Part shown: positions 1 through 11,616 of the stretch, piece by piece
Layout: the number at the start of each line of letters is the position of its first letter
Position numbering within the stretch: position 1 is the first letter of the stretch
Assembly (NCBI RefSeq): GCF_000003195.3
Contig: NC_012873.2
Location: 50,067,166 to 50,131,165, forward strand
Direction of reading: 5' to 3'
Length of the DNA: 64,000 nt
DNA from: Sorghum bicolor
Taxonomy: Eukaryota > Streptophyta > Magnoliopsida > Poales > Poaceae
The notes under the pieces: model-generated
Told to the model about the DNA's origin: nothing
Database searches by the model: none
Seen by the model: the letters and a program-made list of their open reading frames with translations, nothing else
Position numbers and translations under genes: made by a program

Positions 1-312
1 TCATTTGCTTCTGTGCAGACTATTTAATACCATATATCACCTTATCTGCTGAGTAGAAATGGTCAGTATTTTGACTATCTATACATACATTTTATTTGTG
101 ATGGATTCTAGAATGCCACTACAGTGTTTGCCGATGTAATGATCCGTATGTTGGTTTCTGCATGCCAATTTATATATCATGTTTTAAGTTTATACTTTTC
201 TCTATTGTTTGTAAGTTTTGCTGTAATATAGTTGGTAATTATATTCTATTTGTAATGCCAGATTTCATAGTAATGCAACTTATCTATATTCACTATTATG
301 CAGATACACACA
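1..312. other. Upstream flank of the RPA1-like gene
   Basis: This is AT-rich sequence without a recognisable ORF. A good splice acceptor (TTATGCAG) ends at position 303, ten bases before the first ATG of the RPA1-like gene. The stretch is therefore probably an intron whose upstream exon, coding or 5' UTR, lies outside the window. Confidence 0.4.
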
Positions 313-3300
313 ATGCAAAAATCTAAACCGCGCAAGCTGTACCTCTCAGACCTCACACATGGACCAACAGCAGACGCAGTTTGTGTGCGTGTGATGAGGA
401 AATGGAGCTATGATGGTAAGAACCTGGTGGTCCAATCCGCTACATAGGTCTTGTGCTTGCAGATGAAAAGGTAAATTTCAATGTTTTTCTCAAACAAATA
501 TTGACAATCAAAATACACACTCAAAATTATAAGTATGTTACAATGCAACTACATTTCCAAATTTTTGTACCATACATTTTCCTATGTTATAAGCACATTT
601 ATGTAGTATCTGTATTATGTAGGGAAATTCCATTTATGGTCATATTATAGAGAGAGATGTTCAGACCAAAGGATCTTTGCTTGAGGTTGACAGCACATAC
701 CACATCACAAAATTCTATGTGAAGACATCCAAGCAGACATATGTTCCTTTTGATAAGGAGTTGATGATTGAGTTTACATCTTTCACCAATATAAGTGTGG
801 TCAAAAATCCGCCGAATGGTTTCCCACGGTATGTCTACACCATCACTCCTTACTCGCAGATAAATCTTGTCTATCCATCATCAACAAAATACATTGGTAT
901 GTTTAAAAAAAATCCTTAATTTATTACTACAACTCATGTTACCCAAAACCATAGCAGCACACAAATTGACAGTTAGTTTTTGTTTATTTTATATATGCAG
1001 ATATATTAGGCATCATCACTTCAGTTGAAAATGTGGTGCATCAGCGCATCAGGAATAAAGAAAAGGTGGTTCCAATGAGAGAGATTCTCATAAAAAACCT
1101 GAGGTAAGACATACACACAAAAAATTATATCTATTGTGTGAGACAAAGAGAAAGAAAGAAAAAAGAAAGAACATTGAAAACACAACATACACACACACAA
1201 AAAAAAGTAATATGGCCTATTCAACTGCATTATCATCTATTAGATCCTATTATATTGCAGTGACGAGGAACTTAAAATTACGCTTTGGGCTGAACATGCA
1301 ACAAGTTTCAAGTTACCTGATACATCAACCTCAGAACCAGTTCATTCTATTGTCGTTCTCTTTGTTGGTTGTTTACCAAAAACCATGGACCGTATGTTCA
1401 CATATTCTTCACACGTTACTATATTTACCCTATATACCTAATATTCCACTGTATAAACTTTTGCTCTTATTTGACCAAAACAGGCAAAACTCAGGTAAGT
1501 GGAGGAAATGGTTGTCGCTGGTATTTTAACCCAGACATCAAAGAGGCACAGGCTTTTTACAAGAGGTAAACTATAAGTTTTTTCCTCAGATTAGTTGATT
1601 ATATAAATGTTTTACTTATGACTCGCAAACTCATAATACCATCTGTCTGCTTTATCTTCCAAATAAACAGCCTGCAGAAGAAGCCTGTGCCAATATATCA
1701 GGCACCTCCACCAGATCCCAGTTTACAGGAACCAGTACTCCCAATTATATTAGAACACAAAAAGTTAAGCGAACTTAATGATTTGGATCCATTTGAGTTC
1801 CCAGTAAGTTATCATCGTTTGTGCTTTTTAATATATTTTTACATTCTTAGTCACCGGCAGTATTCTTTATGAATATTTTTGATTATCTTATACACTACAA
1901 AATAAAAAAAGTATAGAACAACAAAAAACTCAGACCAAATAATATCGAATTAGTCCATAAATCCTAATAAAAAAAGATACATAAAGATTTAAAAAATGAA
2001 AACTCTGAATATATATTTTCTTCAAATTTATGTAGGAACAAGGTTGTAAATGCACTGTGACAATCACATCAATTCCTCCAGAAAAGAAATGGTGGTATAT
2101 TGGGTGTGCAAAATGCAAAAAAGCTCCAAAGGAAGAAACATCAACATTTTGGTGTGGACCATGCAAATGTTCAGAAAGCAAGACACTGTAAGATCTCTCT
2201 TTACTTATAGCAGATGCAACCTTAATTATACCAAAAGTTTTTTTTAACATTTTTTGTTAAATTTAGAACATGTCTAATGTCGACAGGTACAAGTTCTCAT
2301 TTAATGCTGCAGATGATACAGCTGAAGCACAATTTTTTGCATATGATGACCCAGCACGTAACATTATTCATCGAAATGTAACTGCAGTGCTTAATCAACT
2401 CAGGAAAGAATCTGGTTTCCCGCGTTTCCTAACAGATGTGATCTCAAAAAAATACACTTTCAGTATTGGTTTATCAGATGACTCATTTGGACAAATGGAA
2501 GACAGAACTTATGTTGTCAAATCAGTCATAATAGATCATCAACAACAAGCCCATAAAGCAAAACAACAATTGCTTATTGAGCCATCTCCTAATACTTCGA
2601 CAATTGTACCTGCTATGATGGACAATATGCAAACAATAAAATCTAGCACCCAATATGAGCCAGCAACTCCTATACCAGATATCATTAGCAACGAAGCTTC
2701 TTTGGTACATATATTACATTTAACTTTGCATATTACATGCTCATTTACTCTTGTATTTCTTTATGTACCTATTTTGCTCGTACTCTTCGGTTAACAATGT
2801 TTCTTGTTATCTGTACCAAATGCTACACCTGATGCAACACCTAAACCAACTGAAACACCCAGGTAAAGTTCCTCACCGTTGCTATCTATATAAAGAAATC
2901 ATAGAGTTTCATTTATACTTATTATATACTCACTAATTTTTCTACAAATCACCGAATGTCATAGTATTAGTATGGATAAAGAAAAGACACCGGTTCAACG
3001 AGCTTTATTTCCACATGATGTTAACATAAACAAGGTATGATAATTAAATCTTACTCTATCCTTAACTGCATTCTATAAGACTAAATGCACATTTAAAGTA
3101 GAGTCAAATTACAGGAACAAGCACAATCATCTATGAATGCCACTACAAGCACTACTGAAATATTATCCACAGATGTCCTTCAGGAGTAAGTATTTCCACA
3201 ACATTACCAACATTAGTGCTTGTATTTTTTATTAACAGTGAATAAGTCCTAATTGTTTACTTAACTTTTACTGTTCATATCTATGCTTTAAAAATAGTTT

Positions 3301-3853
3301 CCCTAGTGTCATTAAGCAGTCTAGACACAGTACATCAGCTCCAAACACAGATAAGGTATGTCATGAACTATATATTGTTCACTTTATCTTTATATTTGAT
3401 CAATTGTGAGTGCTAATATCAAATTAACATCTATTGGCTATGAAAGTTCTACCATTTCTATTTAATTACCATTTATCTTCTAGGATATGGTTGCTGCTGA
3501 AAACCTCCAGTCCGATGATCTTCCTTACAACTGCCTGAACCAACAATCTCATTTGCCATTAGAGCATAAAGCCAAGAAGTAAGTACAATTTTTTATATGT
3601 TAACCCAGAAATGTTTGCATGCCAATATTAAAATTGCTCCAACTATTTTTATGATTTATTAGGAACAATAAACAAAACATAAAAATGATAAATCTATTCA
3701 CATGATAATCTGTGAAAACCTTCATGTCGACATTGACCTCATTTTGTTGTTTTATGATCTATTGTAAAAAAAAACAGGCATAAAACTGATGAATCTATCA
3801 AGCAGGGGAGGTCTTCTAGCCGGAAATCTACAGCACCAGAACCCACAGAATAG
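313..3853 (+). CDS. RPA1-like (replication protein A 70 kDa subunit-like) gene, 14 exons, frame break in exon 1
   Basis: RPA1 binds single-stranded DNA through tandem OB folds; copies in plant Helitrons are thought to assist rolling-circle replication. Exons read by splice sites: 313-470, 623-896, 1001-1103, 1261-1391, 1484-1565, 1671-1803, 2036-2187, 2287-2704, about 2818-2862, 2965-3034, 3115-3185, 3299-3355, 3484-3578, 3778-3853 (TAG). Exons 1-2 encode the first OB fold (LYLSDLTHG, MRKWSYDG, then GPIRYIGLVLADEK and GNSIYGHI). Exons 3-5 give the second (DILGIITSV, ITLWAEHA, CRWYFNP). Exons 7-8 give the C-terminal zinc-ribbon OB fold (GCKCTVTIT, WWYIGCAKCKK, FWCGPCKC). The tail is low-complexity, Ser/Thr/Pro-rich. 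Oddities: between codons for DGKN and GGPI (about 408-424) the frame shifts by one base, apparently one C short, and exon 9 has no clear AG acceptor. It is either a decaying copy or carries an assembly error. Confidence 0.8.
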
Positions 3854-4919
3854 GTAATTCGAATAGATTGACACCTATATAGATAGTGTAATTTTCAGAA
3901 TTAAATTAAAACAGAATATATATACACTTCTCAATAATTCTTTTTAATATTTTATTGTAGGTCTCATAACACTGGAGACGTGTGGCTCTTCCTTTTGCAG
4001 TATTGTACGAGTTATAGCATGTCGCTCGTCGTTTATGCTCACACACAAACGCTTTAAAAGTTATGTTTGTGAAATATTTGTTGTGCTATTTGCTGAATTA
4101 TCACTATTAGTTTGTTAAACAGTTGTTGAGACCGCTAAAAAATATTATGTGTGGACGACCTTATGTACATTATTCAGCCAACAATTATGTGTATGTGGAT
4201 ACGCCCAAAAACAATGTGTGTTGCTCAGCGGTTAATTATAATTACACTTTATATTAATGGCGTACACTAGGTAACGGGATTTCGCCTATATCAGGTACAC
4301 TACTTAGTATTACTATGTTCATCCCTGCACCCAAAAATAAAGTATTTGTGTAATGACCCTTATTTTTTATTTATATTGCTACTTTTCATAACCTATACCA
4401 AAAAAAAGAAAAAATGGTACATTTTGTTTTTCATCTACTACGCTGAAAAAAAAACAACCGTTATCTTATTGCGTCAATCCCTGAAAAGTTTTCATAAATA
4501 AACTACCGTACACGCAAGAAAATATTTTTTTTCGACCAAAAACCATACAACACATTTTTTTATACGCTATATTTACAAAAAAAAACAAACCTATAACATA
4601 TATTTTATAGAAATTTTTCAGAAATGAACTATTGTCCAGTTCATGTATATAAATAAACAAATTATGCTCAAATCTAAGAGATTAGCATAGCAAAACAAAT
4701 TATACTAATAAACTCTTTTCAGCCCACTGACATTTCAGCCCATCTTAACAAAATAATCCAAAACTATTTTAAGCATAAAAAAAATACTCTTCAAGATTTT
4801 TCAGCCCACTTACATACAGCCTCTATTAAAAAAATAAGCCAAGCTTATTTTCTGAATAAAAAAAAAGAAGCCCAACATCTTAGCCCACAGACAAACCTAG
4901 CATAAAAAAAAAATGCATT
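3854..4919. other. AT-rich spacer between RPA1-like gene and gene B
   Basis: This is the 3' flank of the RPA1-like gene, with poly(A)-signal-like AATAAA at about 4,336, followed by AT-rich sequence. Between about 4,720 and 4,890 the phrase CAGCCCA/TAGCCCA recurs several times. No credible ORF is present; open frames here are AT-rich noise. Confidence 0.5.
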
Positions 4920-5400
4920 CTAACCACGATTCCCCAATCTCGCGTCTCACCGCTGCGCCGTCACTCTAGAATTGTCTTCGCCCTTCTCGCTTATCTCGAC
5001 ACACGCCGTCCGCCGCCGACGTCGTCCCCGCCGCCGCGCTAGGCGCTCTACGCATTCTCGAGCTTCCTATCACCGTACGTATATCATCCCCACTGGCCTA
5101 CACCATTATTGACTGCTACTCCATCTTCGCGTATACTGATTTCTTACGATTATTCCCGCATATTGTCACCATTACTACCATCCAACTCTTTAATCCTCAC
5201 CGGATTTCAGATGACACTCTTTGTAAACATCACAATACGGCAAGCACCAGGGATAACTGAAACAGATTTCCGCCCTATCTCCATGCCACCGCATTGTTTT
5301 ACATTACTCTGTTTCTACTTTGATTAACCCTTAGATCCCTATCATAAATATTTTCCCTTATTTGCAGATTATTTATTCATTTATAATTTAACATATGCAG
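4920..5400 (+). promoter_or_regulatory. GC-shifted 5' leader of gene B
   Basis: Base composition changes abruptly at about 4,925 from AT-rich to C-rich and GC-rich (CCGCCGCCGACG-like runs to about 5,050). The phrase CCAATCTCGCGTCTC near 4,944 resembles CCAATCTCACGTCTC near 11,450, ahead of gene D, so the two genes appear to share leader sequence. Splice acceptors end at about 5,368 (TTTGCAG) and at 5,400 (ATATGCAG). The transcription start and the initiating ATG were not resolved. Confidence 0.35.
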
Positions 5401-7419
5401 GCACCTAAGGATATAACAAAACCAACGGCAAGAATAGAGCTTCCAGAATGCCTACTCAAAGTAAGCAAATAGCATTTGAGATTTTAACTATCGCCATGTT
5501 ATTAAAATTTATATATTCTAAACATATAACATAAATATAACAACATTTGCATGTTCTAATATCTTGTATGAAAATTTTCAAAGCCATCTTACAGTTGTTG
5601 GCAGAATGCGACAGAGGCAAACACGTCCAGCGACAGTGTCTGAAATCACTGAAGACATCATCCAGTATCTCAGTCCACATTTCTATATGCAAAATATTAG
5701 ATACGTAGCGCCATATTTTATCATTACTCTGAGAACAGCTAGCAGCCAAAAACATCTTCTTTCTTTGCGAGTTCTTTGCACTGCAAGATTCAACATCGAT
5801 GTCTTACCATGGTGTCCCGAATATGAAACTACTAAATTACCATGGATGGTACCACGTGACCCATTTGGTAAATATTTTAAAGATTTTCACTACTCACACA
5901 TTTTTAAAATTAACTGGGATATTAAATATAGTATTTCCCTTGCCAATTTTATAGATACCGCTATTTTTATTTCGTTACATATTTAAATTATTCTATCTTG
6001 CAGACGAAGCAGCAGCAAAATCGATTATCATCATAGATACTTTGGATCAAAATCCCATCTTGCATGGACACAAAAATATGCCTCTGATTCAACCACGTGC
6101 CTACTACAATGATGGTAAAGCTCAAAAAACAAAGTCATTATAACTTTACGTAATAAACTTGGTATCATAAAACATAAAGACTTTTACACAGTACATTTAA
6201 GCACTTTATTAACCTTTCTCTTATAATCTCTCTATGTATATAGGTACCCCCAGACTTCAGAGGCCCATACCACCACCAGATTTTAGCTACCTCATGATTC
6301 ATGAACTACATCAGTTTTATTATGACAAGTATAACAGCTTCAGCAAATGCAGACAAGCTTGCTTATCAGTCTGTGATGTCGTGCATCTTTTATACGATGA
6401 ACTGTTATTGAATGTCTACAATGTCTACAGCTGTATTGGAGACCTTCAACAGATAGCAGACAACAACACAAGAATACAGGTTAAGGAATTAGATCACCGC
6501 TTAAGATACCGAATAAAATATGCAGGACAAGACCTAGAGACAATTGACAATATCATAGGCCTTTCCTTACAAAATTACGTTCCACGTATTGAACTAAACA
6601 GATTCATAGATATTCCTTCAGCTATCCAGGTAATATCACGTTTCAAGTGCTAATTTATGTTCCATTTAATATCTATATAATTATTTACTCATCATTTTTT
6701 CTTTCACCGAAACATGGACCTGTACCAGCTACATACACTACTAATCTGAAGGCAGTCCTCAATGCTGTATTTTCGCATATTTATCAGGCACAACCAACTA
6801 TTACCACAAACTACACACCAGGTGGATATTTTCAGACATCTATTTGGGGTCCAAATTATGCTCACTCATATAATGCGCCCAAAAGTATGAATCTATATGA
6901 AGCAGAGGCAAATGCTATATATGATCTCTTAAAACATACAACAAATGTTCTTGGATATACCATTGTCGACGACAATTATGAAACACTGAATCAGATGGTA
7001 TGTGAAATAAACAGATACAATGCTGAAATTAATGAATTACAGACCTGTGCTGAAGATGCTCAACAACTCACTCACTCAATCTCCCATGCGATTGTTCAAA
7101 GTCATCATCAGCTTATTAGCCACGTCAATATTGAAGGTCTACTAGACCTAAATGCTTCCATGGAGCAACTTATAAAACCTCTAGGCCAACACTGTGGCGA
7201 CATCGTTTCTGCCTACACTAAGTTCAAAGAAACCAAGGTGAGCACAACATAATTCTTCTTTGAGAACTATATCCTTATGTTTGAACCACAGTTTACCCTT
7301 ATATTTATAAATGTACAATCCATAAAATATGACAATATACAGTTAAATGTGAATGTGTACAGAACATGTATCACTCCGTCAAGATTGAGGCAAAGATTCT
7401 TCTTTCACCTTCCACATAA
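5401..7419 (+). CDS. Gene B: DUF4283-like N-terminus plus long helical C-terminus, unrecognised family
   Basis: Function unknown. Exons read by splice sites: 5401-5460, about 5578-5867, 6004-6114, 6244-6629, about 6711-7237 and 7363-7419 (TAA). Exon 2 reads VVGRMRQRQ ... ITEDIIQYLSPHF ... FNIDVLPWCPEYET ... LPWM, which resembles the fold and the PW-x-x-E signature of plant DUF4283-type nucleic-acid-binding-like domains. Exon 4 (PDFSYLMIHELHQFYYDKYN) and exon 5 (EANAIYDLLKHTTNVLGY) encode long alpha-helical segments rich in Gln, Asn, His and Tyr. Every segment has a counterpart in gene C at the same exon position, so B and C are tandem duplicates. The fifth exon lacks an obvious AG acceptor where C has CTACAG, which may mean decay or a different boundary. 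Start codon not identified. Not a retrotransposon protein that I recognise. Confidence 0.6.
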
Positions 7420-8154
7420 ACTCCAAGGATTCCAATCAATCAGGTATATAAACAGTTTATATACGCAGTTGTAAGTACTAACATTATCCAAAAAAATATA
7501 TTTAACATGAAAAAACTTGCTCAAACTATTCACCCAATCATGCTTTATTTTCCTTATCTCTTATCCTTTTTTTTATTCCACTATTTTTAAATAGCTACTA
7601 CTCACTATTAGTGCAATAATAAAATTAGACTAACATTTAGACCGCTTAGATATTCACTCAATAATTTTCTTTCTTCATGCACAGATTTGTCTCCTGACCA
7701 CGCCATCAACTTCAATTATTACTGCAATAACCACCGCTACAATCGATGCTTCAGTCACGGCAACAGCAAGATACTAAAGCTATCAGCTGCTATTTTTTTT
7801 ACGCCAGTCTTTTCCAGTGTAATATTTACTGTACTATGCTCCCAATCAAATCTACTGACTTAAAGATGCTAAATTATACTAAGACTTCCATGTTTAATCC
7901 AAAAACCAGTTATTTACTTACTTAACAACCCCGTGATGTGTAACATCTATCTGCTCATATTTACAGTTACAACATAAGTTCTTCATATGTAAATAAAAAA
8001 TTATAAGTTGTTATAATATATGGAGACCGTCTAACAACCTGCGACTTTATCTACCTTTAACACCATATTCCAAAATACTAAATCAATAGAAACACATCAA
8101 AAAAGAAAACCATCCAAAATAAATACATCTTTTCTAAAAAATAAATACAGGAAA
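7420..8154. other. AT-rich spacer between genes B and C
   Basis: This holds the 3' flank of gene B and AT-rich sequence. No supported ORF, MITE or RNA gene was seen. A possible splice donor after position 7442 (CAG then GTATAT) suggests the transcript may be spliced in its 3' UTR. Confidence 0.4.
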
Positions 8155-8519
8155 GGCCCACCGAATATAACCAATGGCCCATATACCCCAACACAGATGA
8201 AGCAAAACGACAAAAAAGGCCCAACAACTACCTACTGAATCACAGATCACTTAACATAGTCTTTCTTCCTCCTGAGTCTTCCCCTTTCCTCTTTCATCGT
8301 GGTTCTCTAATTTCCGTTGACGTTGTTCTCCAATTTCCTGACGCCTAACCTCCACGCACGGATCTCCATCTGCGGCTAAGGCATTCATTTGCGACCACGT
8401 TGTGCTCGCCGCGTATTGCCGTAACCCCGATTATCTCGCACGGTAAGAATCCTGTCTTCCTACATCTTCATCCTCTCCTACCTATTACAACCCTAATTTT
8501 TTGGCTTACCTATGTACAG
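8155..8519 (+). promoter_or_regulatory. Putative promoter and leader of gene C with three GGCCCA boxes
   Basis: GGCCCA occurs at 8155-8160, 8176-8181 and 8218-8223. This is the core of plant site II-type promoter elements, which are enriched upstream of replication and ribosomal genes. C-rich leader sequence follows, with a splice donor at about 8,441 (CACGGTAAGA) and an acceptor ending at 8,519 (GTACAG). Promoter function is inferred from motif density and position only. Confidence 0.35.
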
Positions 8520-10675
8520 AAATCAGCAACAGATTCACACTACGAAACCAGCGACGAAATTGAACCAGTGGATCCACTTTACAGGCCGCACATAGGGCTC
8601 CTTCAATCAATTCCCCGATTCTGCAACCATAGTAAGTACAAATCCACCGACACACCTCGTTTGGTCTCCGCCTAATCAAGTTTTTTTATTATTTCCTTCA
8701 AATTGTTATTTCATCTAAATAATATATTATATACAGCACTCACTTCAAACGACGCAATGCAACCAGCAACAAGCAGTCAAGGTACTACATTAAAAAAAAT
8801 TTTTTGCCCAACTTATTTTTAGTTGTAAGCTAATTTAGTCATGTATGGAAAAAATTCCATTCATACATAAACCAAAAGTGTTTTTTTTATAACAAAAATA
8901 TTTTCCCTAATTTATTTCAGGCCAAAATCTACAATTTGCTGTCATTGGTAGACTGAACAAAGAACATGATGCATACAGTCTAACCTCACAGCAGATTAGA
9001 GAGCACATTGCGTATGCTTTGATCATACCCATTGATCCATCAGACATCATACACATACCACCCAATTTTATTATCCAATTAGACAATGCACATGTGCAAG
9101 AAGCTGTCCTCGCAGCACACCCACTGCTACATACAAACTACTTCCAACTAGAGATACTTCCATGGTCTAAAGAACATGAATGCTGCCAGATACCATGGAT
9201 TTCAGGTAATTGAAAATTTATTATGCCATTCATAATTAATTATTCCTTTTGTTATTTGTTCCACTTTAAAAAACCTTACATAAATGCACAATATGGGTCA
9301 GAAACTTCAGATATAATCATCGATCCTCTAACAATACTCCCTGTTATATCATCGGCAAGTACCTATAAAGGTTTGTATTACATCCACACTTTCCATAATA
9401 TACAACCCTCTTTACATTTATCAACAAAATTATAATGCTTTCAATTACAGGTAACAGCAAGTTGAAGGACACTTTTGCTTCAAAGATTTCCAAAAACTAT
9501 GACCTCCGCGCACCTGATTACAGTTTTCTGCTTATTGCTGAACTACGGCCTTTTTACTACATGAAATTCAATATCTTTATGAAATACAAGGATCTCATCA
9601 TCACAATCCACAACGCGATACATGATTTCTATCCCACCATAAACAGGCAGATTTCAGATATATATAGCTACATTCAATCCCTTCGTACTCTTTCAGCTCC
9701 TGACATGTTACCTCATGTTTATACCTTTGCTCTTAACTTAAAAAACATTGCTCTATCCATGGACACAACTATAGCAAATATTGACGAAATTGCAGACAGA
9801 ATGTTGAAGGACACTAGACCGCGCCTAAATCTCGAAGGCTTCAAACAAGGCCCACCATCATCTCAGGTAACAAAAAAAAACACATCTTTTACTAATGACT
9901 CTGCTACACATTTACAGACTATTCAATCATACTATAGTTGAAAACTAATATATATAAAAATTATCTCTTCTCTACAGATACCTGTTCCACCAGAATATGC
10001 GAGCAGGCTGAAGACCATTTTTGTTGCTGCCATACAGAAGATCCATAGAACCAACCCTATTTTGGAAACAGTGGAAACACAAGAGCACACTTTTGAGACC
10101 TACGTTACAATTGGCAATTTCACTCGCAAATACTCAGGTGGCCATGAAAAGAGTGCAGCATCCATGGAAGCAGACGCAATTTTCTATTCACTCAAACACA
10201 TTTCAAATGTTCTAGGATACAGAGTGATCGATCTCAATTATCCAACTTTAGCACTGATGGTGGCTGATATAGATACATGGAACAGACAGATCAATAGGTT
10301 GCAGTTTCTTCAGACACTCATAGTGAACCAGACAAAACAGTTCTATGAACAAATAGAAGAGTCATATCAAGAAATAAACTTTCAGCCTTTGAACCATCAT
10401 CATTTCCAGCACCTTACCAGAGATATGTCTGCGCTTTTTAATATGTGTCACAACTACTGCTCCAGCATAAAGATGCTATCTCAAAACTGTGACTACGAAA
10501 AGGTAACTAACATTACTCAACGTATTACAATATCGATGCAAATGAAAAACCATCATGTTTCTCGCATTTACAGAGAAGATACACATCTGCCAGAATAGAC
10601 ACATATTCTCCATCAAGATCATATTATCGTTGGGCCCGAGCAAAAAGACCTCAAAAAACAACAGACACTATCTAA
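8520..10675 (+). CDS. Gene C: tandem paralogue of gene B, unrecognised family
   Basis: Function unknown. Exons read by splice sites: 8520-8631, 8737-8781, 8921-9205, 9311-9370, 9451-9866, 9978-10502 and 10574-10675 (TAA). All introns have GT-AG ends and the reading frame is kept across every junction. The only clear ATG upstream of the conserved part is at 8757, although exon 8520-8631 is also open (HYETSDEIEPVDPLYRP). Exon 3 carries the DUF4283-like part (FAVIGRL, PNFIIQLDNAHVQEA, FQLEILPWSKEHE, IPWIS). Exon 5 has PDYSFLLIAELRPFYYMKFN and exon 6 has EADAIFYSLKHISNVLGYRV, both matching gene B. The last exon gives a short basic tail with Arg/Ser/Tyr (SPSRSYYRWARAKRPQK), absent from B. Unlike B, no lesion is visible, so C is the better candidate for a functional member. 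Confidence 0.7.
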
Positions 10676-11248
10676 CTACTACAAGATAAACGAAACAACT
10701 ATACTTCTTTAAATAACAAATACAACTTTATTTGTAAATATACTAATATTTCCTTTGAATTATGCCGTCCTTTTTTGCAGCAGAACAACCATGTGACCAT
10801 GTGGACTCCAGCAGAAAAAAATAGATGATGCTGCCTCCGTAGATAGTTTTACAAAAATAAATCCTTAAATTCCTCTATCAGTTGAGACCCTAGATAGTCT
10901 ACTAGCCTTTTTATCGCACTATATTTGTAAAAAACCATGCACTTTGTTTCCTAATATATAGTATATCGCATCAGCCTACAGTGTATGATGAATTTTCTGT
11001 ACTATTGATGTCATCTTCAGTAATTATTATTATGTAAAAACTTATCGGTTCACTAATGTCTATATACTTATAATAAAATACTCTAAATCTTATCATGAAA
11101 AAAAAATCACTCCATCATTACATTCTTCTTTAATTATCTTTTTATAATATACTATCTGCACGGTACAGATCTTAATATTTTTCTCTACAATCTTAGTAAA
11201 ACATGAAAATGCTTAAACTATGACAATTTAAAATAAAAGTAGTAAAAC

Positions 11249-11250
<2 letters not shown>
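10676..11250. other. AT-rich 3' flank of gene C
   Basis: AT-rich sequence with no supported ORF. A possible second poly(A) region lies near 10,850 (AAATAAATCC). Nothing else was recognised. Confidence 0.4.

Positions 11251-11310
<60 letters not shown>
11251..11310. repeat. (AT)n microsatellite, about 30 units
   Basis: An uninterrupted AT dinucleotide run of 60 bases lies ahead of the gene D leader. Confidence 0.97.
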
Positions 11311-11313
<3 letters not shown>

Positions 11314-11616
11314 CGTGTATATATCACGAGGAAAAAAAAAACACACAACCGCACATATAGTCTAATTCATACAGTCAACCCAGGCCAAAGAAAAAAAGGT
11401 ATATAAAAAAAAGGCTCTCTCCCTCATCAATACATTAGTCCAATCTCACGTCTCTCCCCATTCCCCACCACCTACCTAGAACCCTCCATCGCTCTTATCT
11501 TCTCCGTCTTGCCCCAATCCAGACCCCAAACAACGGATAAGCACCACTATCTCTCCCTCTCCTCAGCGTCAATCTACCATCACTACTACCACCTTGCGGT
11601 CTCCTCTGCGAAAACA

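Noticed and set aside
313..3853. RPA1-like gene as the ordinary cellular RPA1
   Set aside because: Small exons with weak boundaries, a frame break and association with a Helitron terminus make a transposon-borne copy more likely, though a host paralogue captured by the element cannot be excluded.
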